The notes: a model not told the origin generated them from the sequence alone. A stretch of 32,978 nucleotides of DNA from Alphaproteobacteria bacterium (GCA_023150455.1 JAKLKW010000040.1:1-32978), one strand, 5' to 3'. Positions 24,658 through 32,841 are shown, counted from the stretch's first letter. Translations and numbers: made by a program.

Positions 24658-26331
24658 ATGAACGCAAAGCATGATGCCCCCATCACCATGACCGGCGGCG
24701 CGGTCGTCGCCGAGGCGCTGGAGCGCGCCGGCATCCGGCTCGCGTTCGGACTCGTTTCCGTCCACAACATGCCGATCCTCGAGGCGGTGCACCGCCGCGG
24801 GCGCATCCGCTTCGTGCCGACTCGCAACGAAGCCGGCGCCGCGGCGATGGCGGACGCCTTCGCGCGCGCGGGCGGCGGGCTTGCCGCCGTCATTTCGTCG
24901 ACCGGTCCCGGCGCGGCGAACGCGGTCGGGTCATTGATGGAAGCCCTGAATGCGGGCTCGCCCATCCTGCATGTGACGGGCCAGGTGCCGGCGGCCCTGA
25001 TCGGGCGCGGCGGCGGGTCGGTCCATGACACGAAAGACCAGGCAAGGTTCCTGGAAGCCGTCTCGAAAGCCGTGTTCCGGCCGGCCAGTGTGCATGCAAT
25101 CGCCGGAACCATCGCGCAAGCTGTGCAACTTGCCCTGACGCCCCCCTGCGGCCCGGTCAGCATCGAGGTGCCGATCGATGTCCAGAAGGCGAACTGCGCC
25201 CGCCCGGCAACGCTAGACCTGCCCCAGCCGCAGCCGCCGACGCCGCTCGCGCCGAGCGGCGACGTGCTCGACCGGCTTGCCGCGCGGCTGGCTGGCTGCC
25301 GGCGCGCGATGCTGTGGACCGGCGCCGGCGCGACGCACGCCCGCGGCGCGACCAAACGTCTCGCTGCCCTCGGCTTCGGCATGGCAACCAGCATGCACGG
25401 CCGCGGTACGCTGCCCGAAGACCATCCGTTGACCTTGGGCGCCTTCAACGTCCAGTCCGATATCGTGGCCTTCTACCGCACCTGCGACGCCATGCTGGTG
25501 GCAGGCTCGCGGTTGCGCGGCCACGAGACCAGCGACTTCACGGTCCAGCTGCCGCAACCGCTGTACCAGATCGACGTCGACGCCGCGGCGGACGGGCGGA
25601 CCGGCTACGCCGTGGAAATGCTGGTGCAGGGCGACGCGGCGCTGGCGCTCGACGGGCTTGCCGACCGATTGCAGGGGCGCTATCGCCCCGATCCCGCGTT
25701 CGCAGGCGATCTCGCGGCGGCCAAGCGCAAGGCCGTCGCCACGTTCCGCGGCGTGATCGGCCACTACGCCGAGTTCTGCGACCGGCTGCGCGCCGCGGCG
25801 CCGCGCGATACACTGTGGGTGCGCGACATCACCATCTCGAACAGTTCCTGGGGCAACAAGCTCTATCCGGTCTATGACCCGCGCGACAACATCTACGCGG
25901 TGGGCGCCGCGATCGGCCTTGGCCTGCCGATGGCCATCGGCGCTGCCCTGGGCGCGCAACGGGCGGTGATCTGCCTTTCGGGTGACGGCGGCTTTTCGCT
26001 GAACATCGCCGAAGCGCTTACCGCCGTGGAACAGAGGGTCAAGGCCGTCTTCGTGGTCATGAACGACGGCGGCTACGGCATCATCCGCAACATCCAGCAT
26101 GCGCGTTGCGACGGATACCAGTTCTATACTGAGGTGCCCGGGCCGGACCTTGGCCTGTTCGCGCGTGCCGTCGGCATGCCTCACTGGCGGCTCGACCGGC
26201 TGGCCGCGCTCGGCGATGTGATCGGCGAAGCTCTGTCGGCGCAGGGACCGGCCCTCGTCGAGGTCGATGTCGCCGCGATCGGCCCGTTCCCCAAGTCGTT
26301 CCCGCCGGTCGCGGCGGCGCGGCCCCGATAG
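24658..26331 (+). CDS. Thiamine-diphosphate enzyme 2, acetolactate-synthase-like
   Basis: This 557-residue protein starts at ATG 24658 after GGGAGGAT; the frame is open further upstream but without family sequence. The catalytic Glu58 is in TRNEAGAA. The cofactor motif Gly442-Asp443-Gly444 is in SGDGGFSLN, with MNDGGYG closing it in place of the usual Asn-Asn. The layout Pyr, central, PP domains is standard for decarboxylases and carboligases. No ilvN partner is present. The segment GGGSVHDTKDQARFLEAVSK after the Pyr domain is a form common in uncharacterised decarboxylase-like members. The gene is alone on its strand between divergent dapD and a convergent acyl-CoA dehydrogenase 22 bases downstream. 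I infer 2-oxo-acid decarboxylation or carboligation. Confidence 0.87.
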   Translation: MNAKHDAPITMTGGAVVAEALERAGIRLAFGLVSVHNMPILEAVHRRGRIRFVPTRNEAGAAAMADAFARAGGGLAAVISSTGPGAANAVGSLMEALNAGSPILHVTGQVPAALIGRGGGSVHDTKDQARFLEAVSKAVFRPASVHAIAGTIAQAVQLALTPPCGPVSIEVPIDVQKANCARPATLDLPQPQPPTPLAPSGDVLDRLAARLAGCRRAMLWTGAGATHARGATKRLAALGFGMATSMHGRGTLPEDHPLTLGAFNVQSDIVAFYRTCDAMLVAGSRLRGHETSDFTVQLPQPLYQIDVDAAADGRTGYAVEMLVQGDAALALDGLADRLQGRYRPDPAFAGDLAAAKRKAVATFRGVIGHYAEFCDRLRAAAPRDTLWVRDITISNSSWGNKLYPVYDPRDNIYAVGAAIGLGLPMAIGAALGAQRAVICLSGDGGFSLNIAEALTAVEQRVKAVFVVMNDGGYGIIRNIQHARCDGYQFYTEVPGPDLGLFARAVGMPHWRLDRLAALGDVIGEALSAQGPALVEVDVAAIGPFPKSFPPVAAARPR

Positions 26332-26353
26332 GCGCTGCGGCGGCGGCGCCGGA

Positions 26354-27520
26354 TCAGTACGACTTGGGCAGCCCCAGAACCTTCTCGGCGATATGACACA
26401 GGACAAGCTGCTGGCTGACCGGCGCCAGGCGCGGGATCATCGCCTCGCGCAGCAGGCGTTCGACGTGATACTCCTTCGCATAGCCCATTCCGCCAAGCGT
26501 CAGCACCGCCTGCGTGCATGCCTTGAACCCGATCTCGCCGCCCAGGTATTTCGCGGCGTTGGCCTCGGGGCCGCAGGGCTTGCCCGCATCATAGAGCCAT
26601 GCGGCGCGAAGCGCCGTCAGCCATGCGGCTTCGAGTTCGATCCACAGTTCCGCCAACGGGTGCTGGATCGACTGGTTCTGTCCGATCGGACGCCCAAAGA
26701 CGACCCGCTCCTGCGCATAGCGCGCGGCGCGGTCGAGCGCGTCGCGCCCCATGCCGATGCCTTCGGCTGCAATCAGTATCCGTTCGGGATTGAGGCTGTG
26801 CAGCAAGCAGGCAAATCCTTCGCCTTCCTTGCCGATGCGATGCTCCGCGGGCACCGGCAGGCCGTCGACAAACACGGCGTTCGAATCGACACCCTTGCGC
26901 CCCATCTTCTCGATCTCGCGCACCTCGACATGGGCGCGGTCCAGGTCGGTGTAGAAAAGCGTGAGGCCGTCGGTCGATCGCCGGCAGCGGTCACGCGGGG
27001 TGGTGCGGGCCAGCAGCATTATCTTGTCGGCGTGCTGGGCGGTCGACGTCCAGATCTTGCGGCCATGTACGATGTAGCCGCCGTTGGGTCCGGGTTCCGC
27101 GCGCGTTTCGATCGCACCGGTATCGAGCCCGGCATTCGGCTCGGTCACGCCGAAGCAGCATTTGGTGCGGCCTTGGATCAGGTCGGGCAGCCACGCCTTT
27201 CTTTGCGCGTCATTGCCGAACACGACGATGGCGTGCGGGCCGAAAACGTTGATGTGGATCGCCGATGCCGCGGTCATGCCGCCGCGGCGCGCGACCGCAT
27301 GCATCATCAGCATCGCCTCGGTCACGCCGAGCCCGGCGCCGCCGAAGGCTTCGGGCATCGTGATGCCCAGCCACCCGCCCTCGGCCATCGCGCGATGGAG
27401 TTCCTCGGGAAACCGGCCGCCGCGGTCCCGCTCAAGCCAGTAGGTATCGTCAAAATCGGCGCAAAGCTTGACGATGCTGGCTTCGATCGTCCGTTGCTGT
27501 TCGCTCAGCGCGAAGTCCAT
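26354..27520 (-). CDS. Acyl-CoA dehydrogenase (isovaleryl-CoA-dehydrogenase-like active site)
   Basis: This 388-residue FAD enzyme should oxidise an acyl-CoA to a 2-enoyl-CoA. ATG 27520 is chosen because GGGGAGGAAG precedes it and the family N-terminus MDFALSEQQR follows; the frame extends upstream but lacks family sequence. FAD and substrate segments include CFGVTEPNAGLDT and the C-terminal QAVLTLGGMGYAKEYHVERL. The MCAD-type Glu of the IxEGT motif is absent (RLAPVSQQ there). A Glu is present at the alternative isovaleryl-CoA/long-chain position: Glu246 in LHSLNPERI. It can therefore be a true dehydrogenase. It is downstream of LysR regulator 2 on the same strand, 216 bases away, and convergent with TPP enzyme 2. 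Confidence 0.9.
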   Translation of the reverse strand: MDFALSEQQRTIEASIVKLCADFDDTYWLERDRGGRFPEELHRAMAEGGWLGITMPEAFGGAGLGVTEAMLMMHAVARRGGMTAASAIHINVFGPHAIVVFGNDAQRKAWLPDLIQGRTKCCFGVTEPNAGLDTGAIETRAEPGPNGGYIVHGRKIWTSTAQHADKIMLLARTTPRDRCRRSTDGLTLFYTDLDRAHVEVREIEKMGRKGVDSNAVFVDGLPVPAEHRIGKEGEGFACLLHSLNPERILIAAEGIGMGRDALDRAARYAQERVVFGRPIGQNQSIQHPLAELWIELEAAWLTALRAAWLYDAGKPCGPEANAAKYLGGEIGFKACTQAVLTLGGMGYAKEYHVERLLREAMIPRLAPVSQQLVLCHIAEKVLGLPKSY

Positions 27521-27736
27521 GCTTCCTCCCCGCGGTGCGCACATCGATACCGCCGCATCGATCGTGCCGGCGCCGCTCGGCAAAAGTGTCGCGCGCAATC
27601 CCTGCGTCCGCAAGAACATCGGTTGTTTCCGGCGCATAGGGAATTTCTATGGCTTGGCTTCGCATGGGCGCCCTGGCGACCATCGGCTTTCGCGCCCGGC
27701 GAGACCGAACCCGCCGGAGGCGCAGCACCCCGCGGG
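27521..27736 (-). promoter_or_regulatory. Upstream region of the acyl-CoA dehydrogenase with LysR-like dyad
   Basis: In this 216-base gap the sequence CATAG-N7-CTATG (27635-27651) forms a dyad whose core fits the T-N11-A rule of LysR binding boxes (T27637, A27649). It lies 115 bases before the start of the acyl-CoA dehydrogenase on the - strand and next to the LysR regulator 2 gene, so it is a candidate binding site. No clear -35/-10 pair was seen. Confidence 0.4.
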
Positions 27737-28624
27737 TCAGCGGCGTCGACCTGCGTCCACAAGCGACGCCCGGATTAGTGCAAGCAGGCTGTCGTGCAGG
27801 GGCTTGGCGGATGGCTTGTTGCGCGTGATCAACGCCAGCGCGCGGGTCAGTGGCGGCCTGCCGAGTTCCATCAGCGCAACCCGGTCGCGCCCGTATCGAC
27901 GAGCGTCGGGCTCGGGCACGATGGTGACGCCCAGTCCATGGCACACGCATTCGATCACCGCCTCGATCGAATCCAGCACAACCAGGTCGCGCGGCACGAT
28001 CCCCGTGCGCTCGAGAAACCGGTCGATCACCTTGCCGACGCCCGTATCGGGCTGGAAGCGGATGTAACGCTCGCGGCGCAGCAGGTCCACCCCGGTCTGG
28101 CGCCGCCGCGATCGGGGCGCCGCCACCACGAGCTTTTCCAGCACGACGGTTTCCACCTGAAGCCTGGCGTCGAGGTCGGGTGTCCGTGTCACGATCGCCG
28201 CGTCCAAAAGGCCGGTCGCCACCTTGCCGGCGAGAAACGCGGAAAGCCCGGTCTCGACGCGCAAGCGGGCCTGGGGATGATACGCCAGAAGCGTCGCCAA
28301 CAGGCCCGGCAGCAGCCGCACGCTGGCGGAGGCCACGACGCCGAGCGACACCTCGCCGATCATCGGCGAAACCCCGCGTGCGATGGCCGGCAGGTCGTCG
28401 TAGAGCGCCAGCACCTCCCTTGCCCGCGCCGCCAGCGTGGCGCCTTCGCCGGTGAACCGCGGCGGCCGGAAGTTGCGGTCGAACAGCCGGAAGCCGTACT
28501 CGGCCTCCAGCTGGCGCACCTGCATGCTCACGGCCGACAGGGTCATGTTGAGGCGCGTGGCCGCCCGCTGGAACGACCCCAGCTCCTCGATCGCGGCAAG
28601 CGTCCGGAGGGCGCGGATGGACAT
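27737..28624 (-). CDS. LysR-family transcriptional regulator 2
   Basis: This 295-residue LTTR has its N-terminal winged helix-turn-helix at about 2-60 (SIRALRTLAAIEELGSFQRA, with the recognition segment TLSAVSMQVRQLEAEYGFRLF). It is followed by the linker helix and an effector-binding domain (from about residue 90, LGVVASASVRLLPGLLATLL). The segment GVGKVIDRFLERTGI and the C-terminal RNKPSAKPLHDSLLALIR are usual LTTR features. It is divergent from the ACAD-fold desulfinase-like gene with a 103-base gap and lies upstream of the acyl-CoA dehydrogenase on its own strand, so it could control both. It is sequence-divergent from LysR regulator 1, so a different effector is likely. Confidence 0.92.
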   Translation of the reverse strand: MSIRALRTLAAIEELGSFQRAATRLNMTLSAVSMQVRQLEAEYGFRLFDRNFRPPRFTGEGATLAARAREVLALYDDLPAIARGVSPMIGEVSLGVVASASVRLLPGLLATLLAYHPQARLRVETGLSAFLAGKVATGLLDAAIVTRTPDLDARLQVETVVLEKLVVAAPRSRRRQTGVDLLRRERYIRFQPDTGVGKVIDRFLERTGIVPRDLVVLDSIEAVIECVCHGLGVTIVPEPDARRYGRDRVALMELGRPPLTRALALITRNKPSAKPLHDSLLALIRASLVDAGRRR

Positions 28625-28727
28625 GGCCTATGTTAAAATATTTTGAAGTTGATGAGCAACAAATCTCCGTTGTCTTGATGCCGGCCCCGGCCCAGGATTC
28701 TGGCAGCCGAACCGGGAGGATCTGGAC
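28625..28727. promoter_or_regulatory. AT-rich divergent promoter/operator region
   Basis: This region lies between LysR regulator 2 (-) and the ACAD-fold gene (+). It contains the 10-base palindrome AAAATATTTT (28635-28644), the dyad ACAA-N7-TTGT (28659-28673), and TTG-N8-CAA with T-N11-A spacing (28649-28662). These overlapping short dyads in an AT-rich patch are what a LysR-controlled divergent promoter looks like. No individual promoter hexamers could be fixed. GGGAGGA stands 7 bases before ATG 28728. Confidence 0.45.
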
Positions 28728-29957
28728 ATGACAAGAGGTACTGCCGAGCAGCTCGTCGCCAAGGCACGCACGCTCGCGCGCGAGGCGTTCGCGCCGCGTG
28801 CGGCCGAATGGGACCGCACGGAAACCTATCCGTGGGACAATGTGAAGCTGCTGACCGAAGCCGGCTTCATGGGCATGACGATCCCGCCGGCCTATGGCGG
28901 CGGCGGTTGCAGCTTTTACGACACGGTGCTGGTGGTCGAAGAGATCGCCAAGGCCTGCACCCTCACCGCGCGGATCGTCGTCGAGGCCAACATGGGAGGC
29001 ATCTCCGCGATCATGGCCTACGGCACCGAGGCGCAACGCAAGTTCGCCGCGGCCTTTCCGCTGTCGGGCGACAAGCCGGCGATCTGCATCACCGAGCCGG
29101 AAGCAGGCAGCGCCGCCAACGAGATGACGACGCGCGCGGACCGGCGCGGCGACCACTGGGTGCTGAATGGCCGCAAGCATTGGATCACCGGCGGCGGCGT
29201 CTCGCGCCTGCACCTGATCTTCGCCCGCGCTTTCGACGAGAAGGGCAAGGAACTGGGCATCGGCGGGTTCATGACGGTGCTGGACACCGCCCGCGGGGTC
29301 GAGCCAAAGGGACTGAAGATCGTTCGCCGGGAGCCGACCATGGGCCTGCGGGGCATGCCCGAGGCGGAGCTGGCCTTCGAGAATCTGGCAATTCCCGGCG
29401 ACATGGTCCTGGCGCCGCCGTCCGGCTTCCGGCGCGGCTTCGCCGACCTGATGAACGCCTACAACAGCCAGCGCGTCGGGGCCGGCACGATCGCCCTCGG
29501 CGTCGCGACCGGCGCGTTCGAGCTCGCGGTCGATTGGGTGAAGCGGCGGCGCCAGTTCGGCCGTCCGTTGGCCGAATTCCAGGGGCTGCAGTGGATGCTG
29601 GCCGACATGGAGACCGGCTTGGCCGCGTCGCGCGCGCTGTTGCACGAGGCGGCCCGGTCGCATGGACCGGGCGGCAGCCCGTTTCCCGACCAGATGCTGG
29701 CGGCGCGGGCCAAGCTGTTCGCGTCGGAGGCGGCCATCAAGGTGGTGAACGACGCGCTGCAGATGTTCGGCGCCCGCGGCTACTCGCGCGACCTGCCGCT
29801 GGAGCGGATGGCGCGCGACGTGCGGATGTTCACGATCGGCGGCGGCACGGCGCAGATCCTGCGGACCGTCGTCGCCTCGGGCGTGCTGGGCATGAAACTA
29901 CCGCAGACGCGCGACGGCTATCTGCGCATGGTCGAGCAGGAACGGGCGGCCGAATGA
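28728..29957 (+). CDS. Acyl-CoA-dehydrogenase-fold protein without catalytic base, desulfinase-like
   Basis: This 409-residue FAD protein clearly has the ACAD fold (CITEPEAGSAANEMTT, QFGRPLAEFQGLQWMLADME, MFGARGYSRDLPLERMARDV). Both positions that carry the catalytic Glu in true dehydrogenases are substituted. The isovaleryl-type site is Gln248 (YNSQR), and the medium-chain-type site is Gly372 (TIGGGT where IYEGT is normal). Arg82 lies in the segment CTLTARIVVEAN that lines the substrate pocket in the family. From memory, the 3-sulfinopropionyl-CoA desulfinase of Advenella has Arg84, Gln246 and Gly366 in these roles and no dehydrogenase activity. The gene heads an operon with TPP enzyme 3 and a class III CoA-transferase, the enzyme class that activates 3-sulfinopropionate. 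I infer removal of an acidic (sulfinate-like) group from an acyl-CoA. Another non-oxidative ACAD function remains possible. Confidence 0.85.
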   Translation: MTRGTAEQLVAKARTLAREAFAPRAAEWDRTETYPWDNVKLLTEAGFMGMTIPPAYGGGGCSFYDTVLVVEEIAKACTLTARIVVEANMGGISAIMAYGTEAQRKFAAAFPLSGDKPAICITEPEAGSAANEMTTRADRRGDHWVLNGRKHWITGGGVSRLHLIFARAFDEKGKELGIGGFMTVLDTARGVEPKGLKIVRREPTMGLRGMPEAELAFENLAIPGDMVLAPPSGFRRGFADLMNAYNSQRVGAGTIALGVATGAFELAVDWVKRRRQFGRPLAEFQGLQWMLADMETGLAASRALLHEAARSHGPGGSPFPDQMLAARAKLFASEAAIKVVNDALQMFGARGYSRDLPLERMARDVRMFTIGGGTAQILRTVVASGVLGMKLPQTRDGYLRMVEQERAAE

Positions 29958-29971
29958 TCGCGCGGAACACT

Positions 29972-29983
29972 GCAATGCATTGC
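29972..29983. repeat. 12-base perfect palindrome between operon genes
   Basis: GCAATGCATTGC is a perfect palindrome lying in the 40-base gap between the ACAD-fold gene and TPP enzyme 3, 14 bases before the latter's ATG. It could be an operator, an RNA hairpin with a minimal loop affecting translation, or chance. Confidence 0.4.
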
Positions 29984-29997
29984 GTGGATCGGGCGCC

Positions 29998-31605
29998 ATG
30001 ACCCGTCCGGTCGACTACCTCGCCCGCCGCCTTTACGAGGCGGGGTGTCGCTTCGCGTTCGGCATGCCGGGCGGCGAGGTGATTGCGCTGGTCGATGCGC
30101 TCGACCGCGCCGGCATCCGCTTCGTCCTGGCGAAACACGAGACCGCCGCCGGGTTCATGGCCGAGGGCGCCTATCATCGGACCGGCGCCCCCGGGATCCT
30201 GGTGGCGACGCTCGGGCCCGGGGCCGCCAACGGCGTCAACGTGGTCGCCAATGCCGAGCAGGACCGGGTGCCGCTGATCGTCCTGACCGGCTGCGTCGAT
30301 GCCGACGACGCGCTGACCTATACGCATCAGGTTCTCGACCACCAGGCCTTGTTCAAGCCGATCACGCGGGCGACGTTCCGGCTGACGGCGCAGGGCGCCG
30401 ACATCATTGCCGACAAGGCCGTCGCCATCGCCACCCGCCCCCGCCCCGGCCCGGTGCATATCGACATACCGATTTCCGTCGCCGAAGGATCGGCGGCGAT
30501 CGGCAAGCTTCGCCGCTTCGCGCGCGAAGCGCCGGCAGCCCCGGCCGGCGACGCGCTGGACCAGGCGCGATCGTGGCTGGACCAGGCCCGCCGGCCGATC
30601 CTGATCGCCGGCCTCGATATCACGAACCATCATGCGGAAGCGGCGCTGCTGCGCTTCGTCGAGGCGTACCGCGTGCCGTTCATCACGACCTACAAGGCCA
30701 AAGGCGTGATCCGCGAGGATCACCCGCTATGCCTGGGCGGTGCCGGCCTGTCGCCGCTCGCCGACAGGCATCTCGCGCCGATGGTCGCCGCTGCCGACCT
30801 TGTGATCTGCGCAGGGTACGACCCGATCGAGATGCGCACGGGGTGGCGCGAGATGTGGGACCCCGGAAAGCAGCGCGTGATCGACATCGCGGCCGCGGCC
30901 AACACGCACTACATGCACCAGGCGGGCTTGAATTTCGTCTGCGACGTCGCGGCGGGGCTGGATGCCCTAGCAACTGGCGCGGCGTCGAATTCCGCCTGGG
31001 CCGAGACGGAGCTGAAGCACCTCCAGTCGGCATTGGCGAAGGCGTTTCCCGCCGACGAGCCGTGGGGACCGGCGGCCGTCGTCGACGAGGCCCGCCGCTG
31101 CCTGCCGGCCGACACGATCGCCACCGTCGACAGCGGCGCGCACCGCATCCTGCTGAGCCAGATGTGGAAGTGCTTCGAGCCGCGCGCCCTGTTGCAGTCG
31201 ACCGGGCTCTGCACGATGGGATGCGCCCTGCCGCTGGCCGCCGGCGCCAAGATCGCCGAGCCGGGACGGCCGGTGGCGGCATTTTGCGGCGACGCGGGTC
31301 TGCTCATGGTCGCGGGCGAACTGGCGACCCTGGCCGAGCTTCGATTGCCGGTGATCGTCGTGGTCTTCGTCGATGCCTCGCTGGCCCTGATCGAGATGAA
31401 GCAGCGTGGGCGCCAGCTCGCGAATGTCGGCGTCGATTTCGGCCTGCACGATGTCGGCGCCATCGGCCGCGCATTCGGCGGCAACGGCTACACCGTCCGC
31501 TCCCGGCCGGAACTGGCGGCCGCCATCAGGGACGGCTTGAAGGCGGATCGATTCACCGTTACCGGCTGCATCATCGACAGGAGGGCCTATGATGGCCGGA
31601 TCTGA
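29998..31605 (+). CDS. Thiamine-diphosphate enzyme 3 with altered cofactor motif
   Basis: This 535-residue protein starts at ATG 29998; an in-frame TTG at 29980 gives a less natural extension. The N-terminus (VDYLARRLYEAGCRFAFGMP) and catalytic Glu48 (KHETAAG) match the acetolactate-synthase-like group. The cofactor motif is GDA (Gly431-Asp432-Ala433) instead of GDG. The Asn-Asn that closes the motif is replaced by Asp459-Ala460 in FVDASLALIE. Asp432 is kept as metal ligand, so thiamine diphosphate can probably still bind with a modified magnesium site. Its 3' end overlaps the CoA-transferase start, so the two are translationally coupled. In the operon it would supply the carboxylic acid or aldehyde precursor that is then CoA-activated. 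The substrate is unknown, and a 2-oxo acid is expected. Confidence 0.86.
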   Translation: MTRPVDYLARRLYEAGCRFAFGMPGGEVIALVDALDRAGIRFVLAKHETAAGFMAEGAYHRTGAPGILVATLGPGAANGVNVVANAEQDRVPLIVLTGCVDADDALTYTHQVLDHQALFKPITRATFRLTAQGADIIADKAVAIATRPRPGPVHIDIPISVAEGSAAIGKLRRFAREAPAAPAGDALDQARSWLDQARRPILIAGLDITNHHAEAALLRFVEAYRVPFITTYKAKGVIREDHPLCLGGAGLSPLADRHLAPMVAAADLVICAGYDPIEMRTGWREMWDPGKQRVIDIAAAANTHYMHQAGLNFVCDVAAGLDALATGAASNSAWAETELKHLQSALAKAFPADEPWGPAAVVDEARRCLPADTIATVDSGAHRILLSQMWKCFEPRALLQSTGLCTMGCALPLAAGAKIAEPGRPVAAFCGDAGLLMVAGELATLAELRLPVIVVVFVDASLALIEMKQRGRQLANVGVDFGLHDVGAIGRAFGGNGYTVRSRPELAAAIRDGLKADRFTVTGCIIDRRAYDGRI

Positions 31606-32833
31606 GCCCGCGCGGCCGGGCTGCCTCGAAGGCGTTCGTGTCCTCGATCTCACGAGGGTGCTGGCCGGGCCGACGGCGACGCAGCTGCTGGGCGACCTGG
31701 GCGCCGACGTCATCAAGGTCGAGCACCCGGTCGGCGGCGACGACACGCGCGGCTGGGGTCCCCCGTTCGTGCTCGACCGCGACGGCCGCGAGACCCGCGA
31801 GAGCGCGTATTTCCTGTGTGCCAACCGCAACAAGCGGTCGGTCGCGATCGACATCGCGACTACAGAGGGCCAGGCGATCGTCCGCGACTTGGCGGCCCGT
31901 TCGGACGTCGTGGCGGAGAACTTCAAGGTCGGCGGACTCGCCAAGTATGGCCTGGGCTATGCCGACCTGGCGAAGGTCAATCCGCGGCTCGTCTATTGCT
32001 CCGTGACCGGCTTCGGCCAGACCGGCCCCTACAAGGACCGCGCCGGCTACGACTTCATCGCCCAGGGGCTCGGCGGGATCATGAGCATCACCGGCGAACC
32101 GGATGGCCGGCCGATGAAGGTGGGCGTCGGCATCGCCGACGTCATGTGCGGCATGTACGCGGCGGTTGCGATCCTGGCCGCGCTGCGCCATCGCGACGTG
32201 ACCGGCCGCGGTCAGCACATCGACATGTCGCTGCTGGATTCCCAGGTCGCCTGGCTGATCAATGCCGGCACCTACTATCTTCTGTCGGGCGAACCGCCGC
32301 CGCGCCTCGGCAACGCCCATCCCAACATCGTCCCCTACAATGTCTACCAGGCGGCCGACGGCCACGTGATCCTCGCCGTCGGCAACGATCGCCAGTTCCG
32401 CGCCTGGTGCGGCCATGTCGGACGCGCCGAACTCGCGACGGATCCCAGGTTCGCGACCAACGCCGACCGACAACGCAACCGCCTCGACTTGGAGCCGATC
32501 GTCGAGGAGATCATGCGCGGCGGGACCAAATCGGAGTGGGTGACCGCGCTTGCCGCGATCGGCGTTCCCTGCGACGCGGTCAACGCGATCCCGGAGGTCT
32601 TCGCCGATCCCCAGATACGGCATCGTGGCATGCGGATCGAGCTTCCGCATGCGAAGAGCGATTCCGGATCGGTCAGCCTGATCGGCAATCCGATCAAGCT
32701 GTCGGACGCGCCGGTATCCTATCGCGCGGCGCCGCCCACCCTCGGCGAGCATACCGACGCCGTACTCGCCGAAACGCTGGGCCTCAGCGCCGCGCGGATC
32801 GAATCTCTGCGTCGGGCCGGCGTGATCCGCTGA
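31592..32833 (+). CDS. Class III CoA-transferase (CaiB/BaiF family)
   Basis: This protein has 413 residues from ATG 31592. The adjacent ATG 31589 is possible, but AGGAGG at 31579-31584 is better spaced from 31592. Class III transferases move CoA between carboxylic acids via an aspartyl-CoA thioester, without the ping-pong of class I. Family signatures are VLDLTRVLAGPTATQLLGDL, GADVIKVEHP and CANRNKRSVAID. The catalytic Asp is probably Asp183 in GIADVMCGM, aligned with Asp169 of formyl-CoA transferase. The glycine-rich loop specific to formyl-CoA transferase is not seen. The C-terminus GEHTDAVLAETLGL is complete. The gene overlaps TPP enzyme 3 by 14 bases and is followed by an insertion sequence. 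It should activate the acid acted on by the ACAD-fold protein, with a donor such as succinyl-CoA. Confidence 0.93.
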   Translation: MAGSEPARPGCLEGVRVLDLTRVLAGPTATQLLGDLGADVIKVEHPVGGDDTRGWGPPFVLDRDGRETRESAYFLCANRNKRSVAIDIATTEGQAIVRDLAARSDVVAENFKVGGLAKYGLGYADLAKVNPRLVYCSVTGFGQTGPYKDRAGYDFIAQGLGGIMSITGEPDGRPMKVGVGIADVMCGMYAAVAILAALRHRDVTGRGQHIDMSLLDSQVAWLINAGTYYLLSGEPPPRLGNAHPNIVPYNVYQAADGHVILAVGNDRQFRAWCGHVGRAELATDPRFATNADRQRNRLDLEPIVEEIMRGGTKSEWVTALAAIGVPCDAVNAIPEVFADPQIRHRGMRIELPHAKSDSGSVSLIGNPIKLSDAPVSYRAAPPTLGEHTDAVLAETLGLSAARIESLRRAGVIR

Positions 32834-32841
32834 CGCTCCTA

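Noticed and set aside
28728..32833. Oxalate catabolism (oxalyl-CoA decarboxylase plus formyl-CoA transferase)
   Set aside because: A TPP enzyme and CaiB-type transferase are present, but the transferase lacks the glycine-rich loop of formyl-CoA transferase, the TPP motif is atypical, and an ACAD-fold partner would be unexplained.
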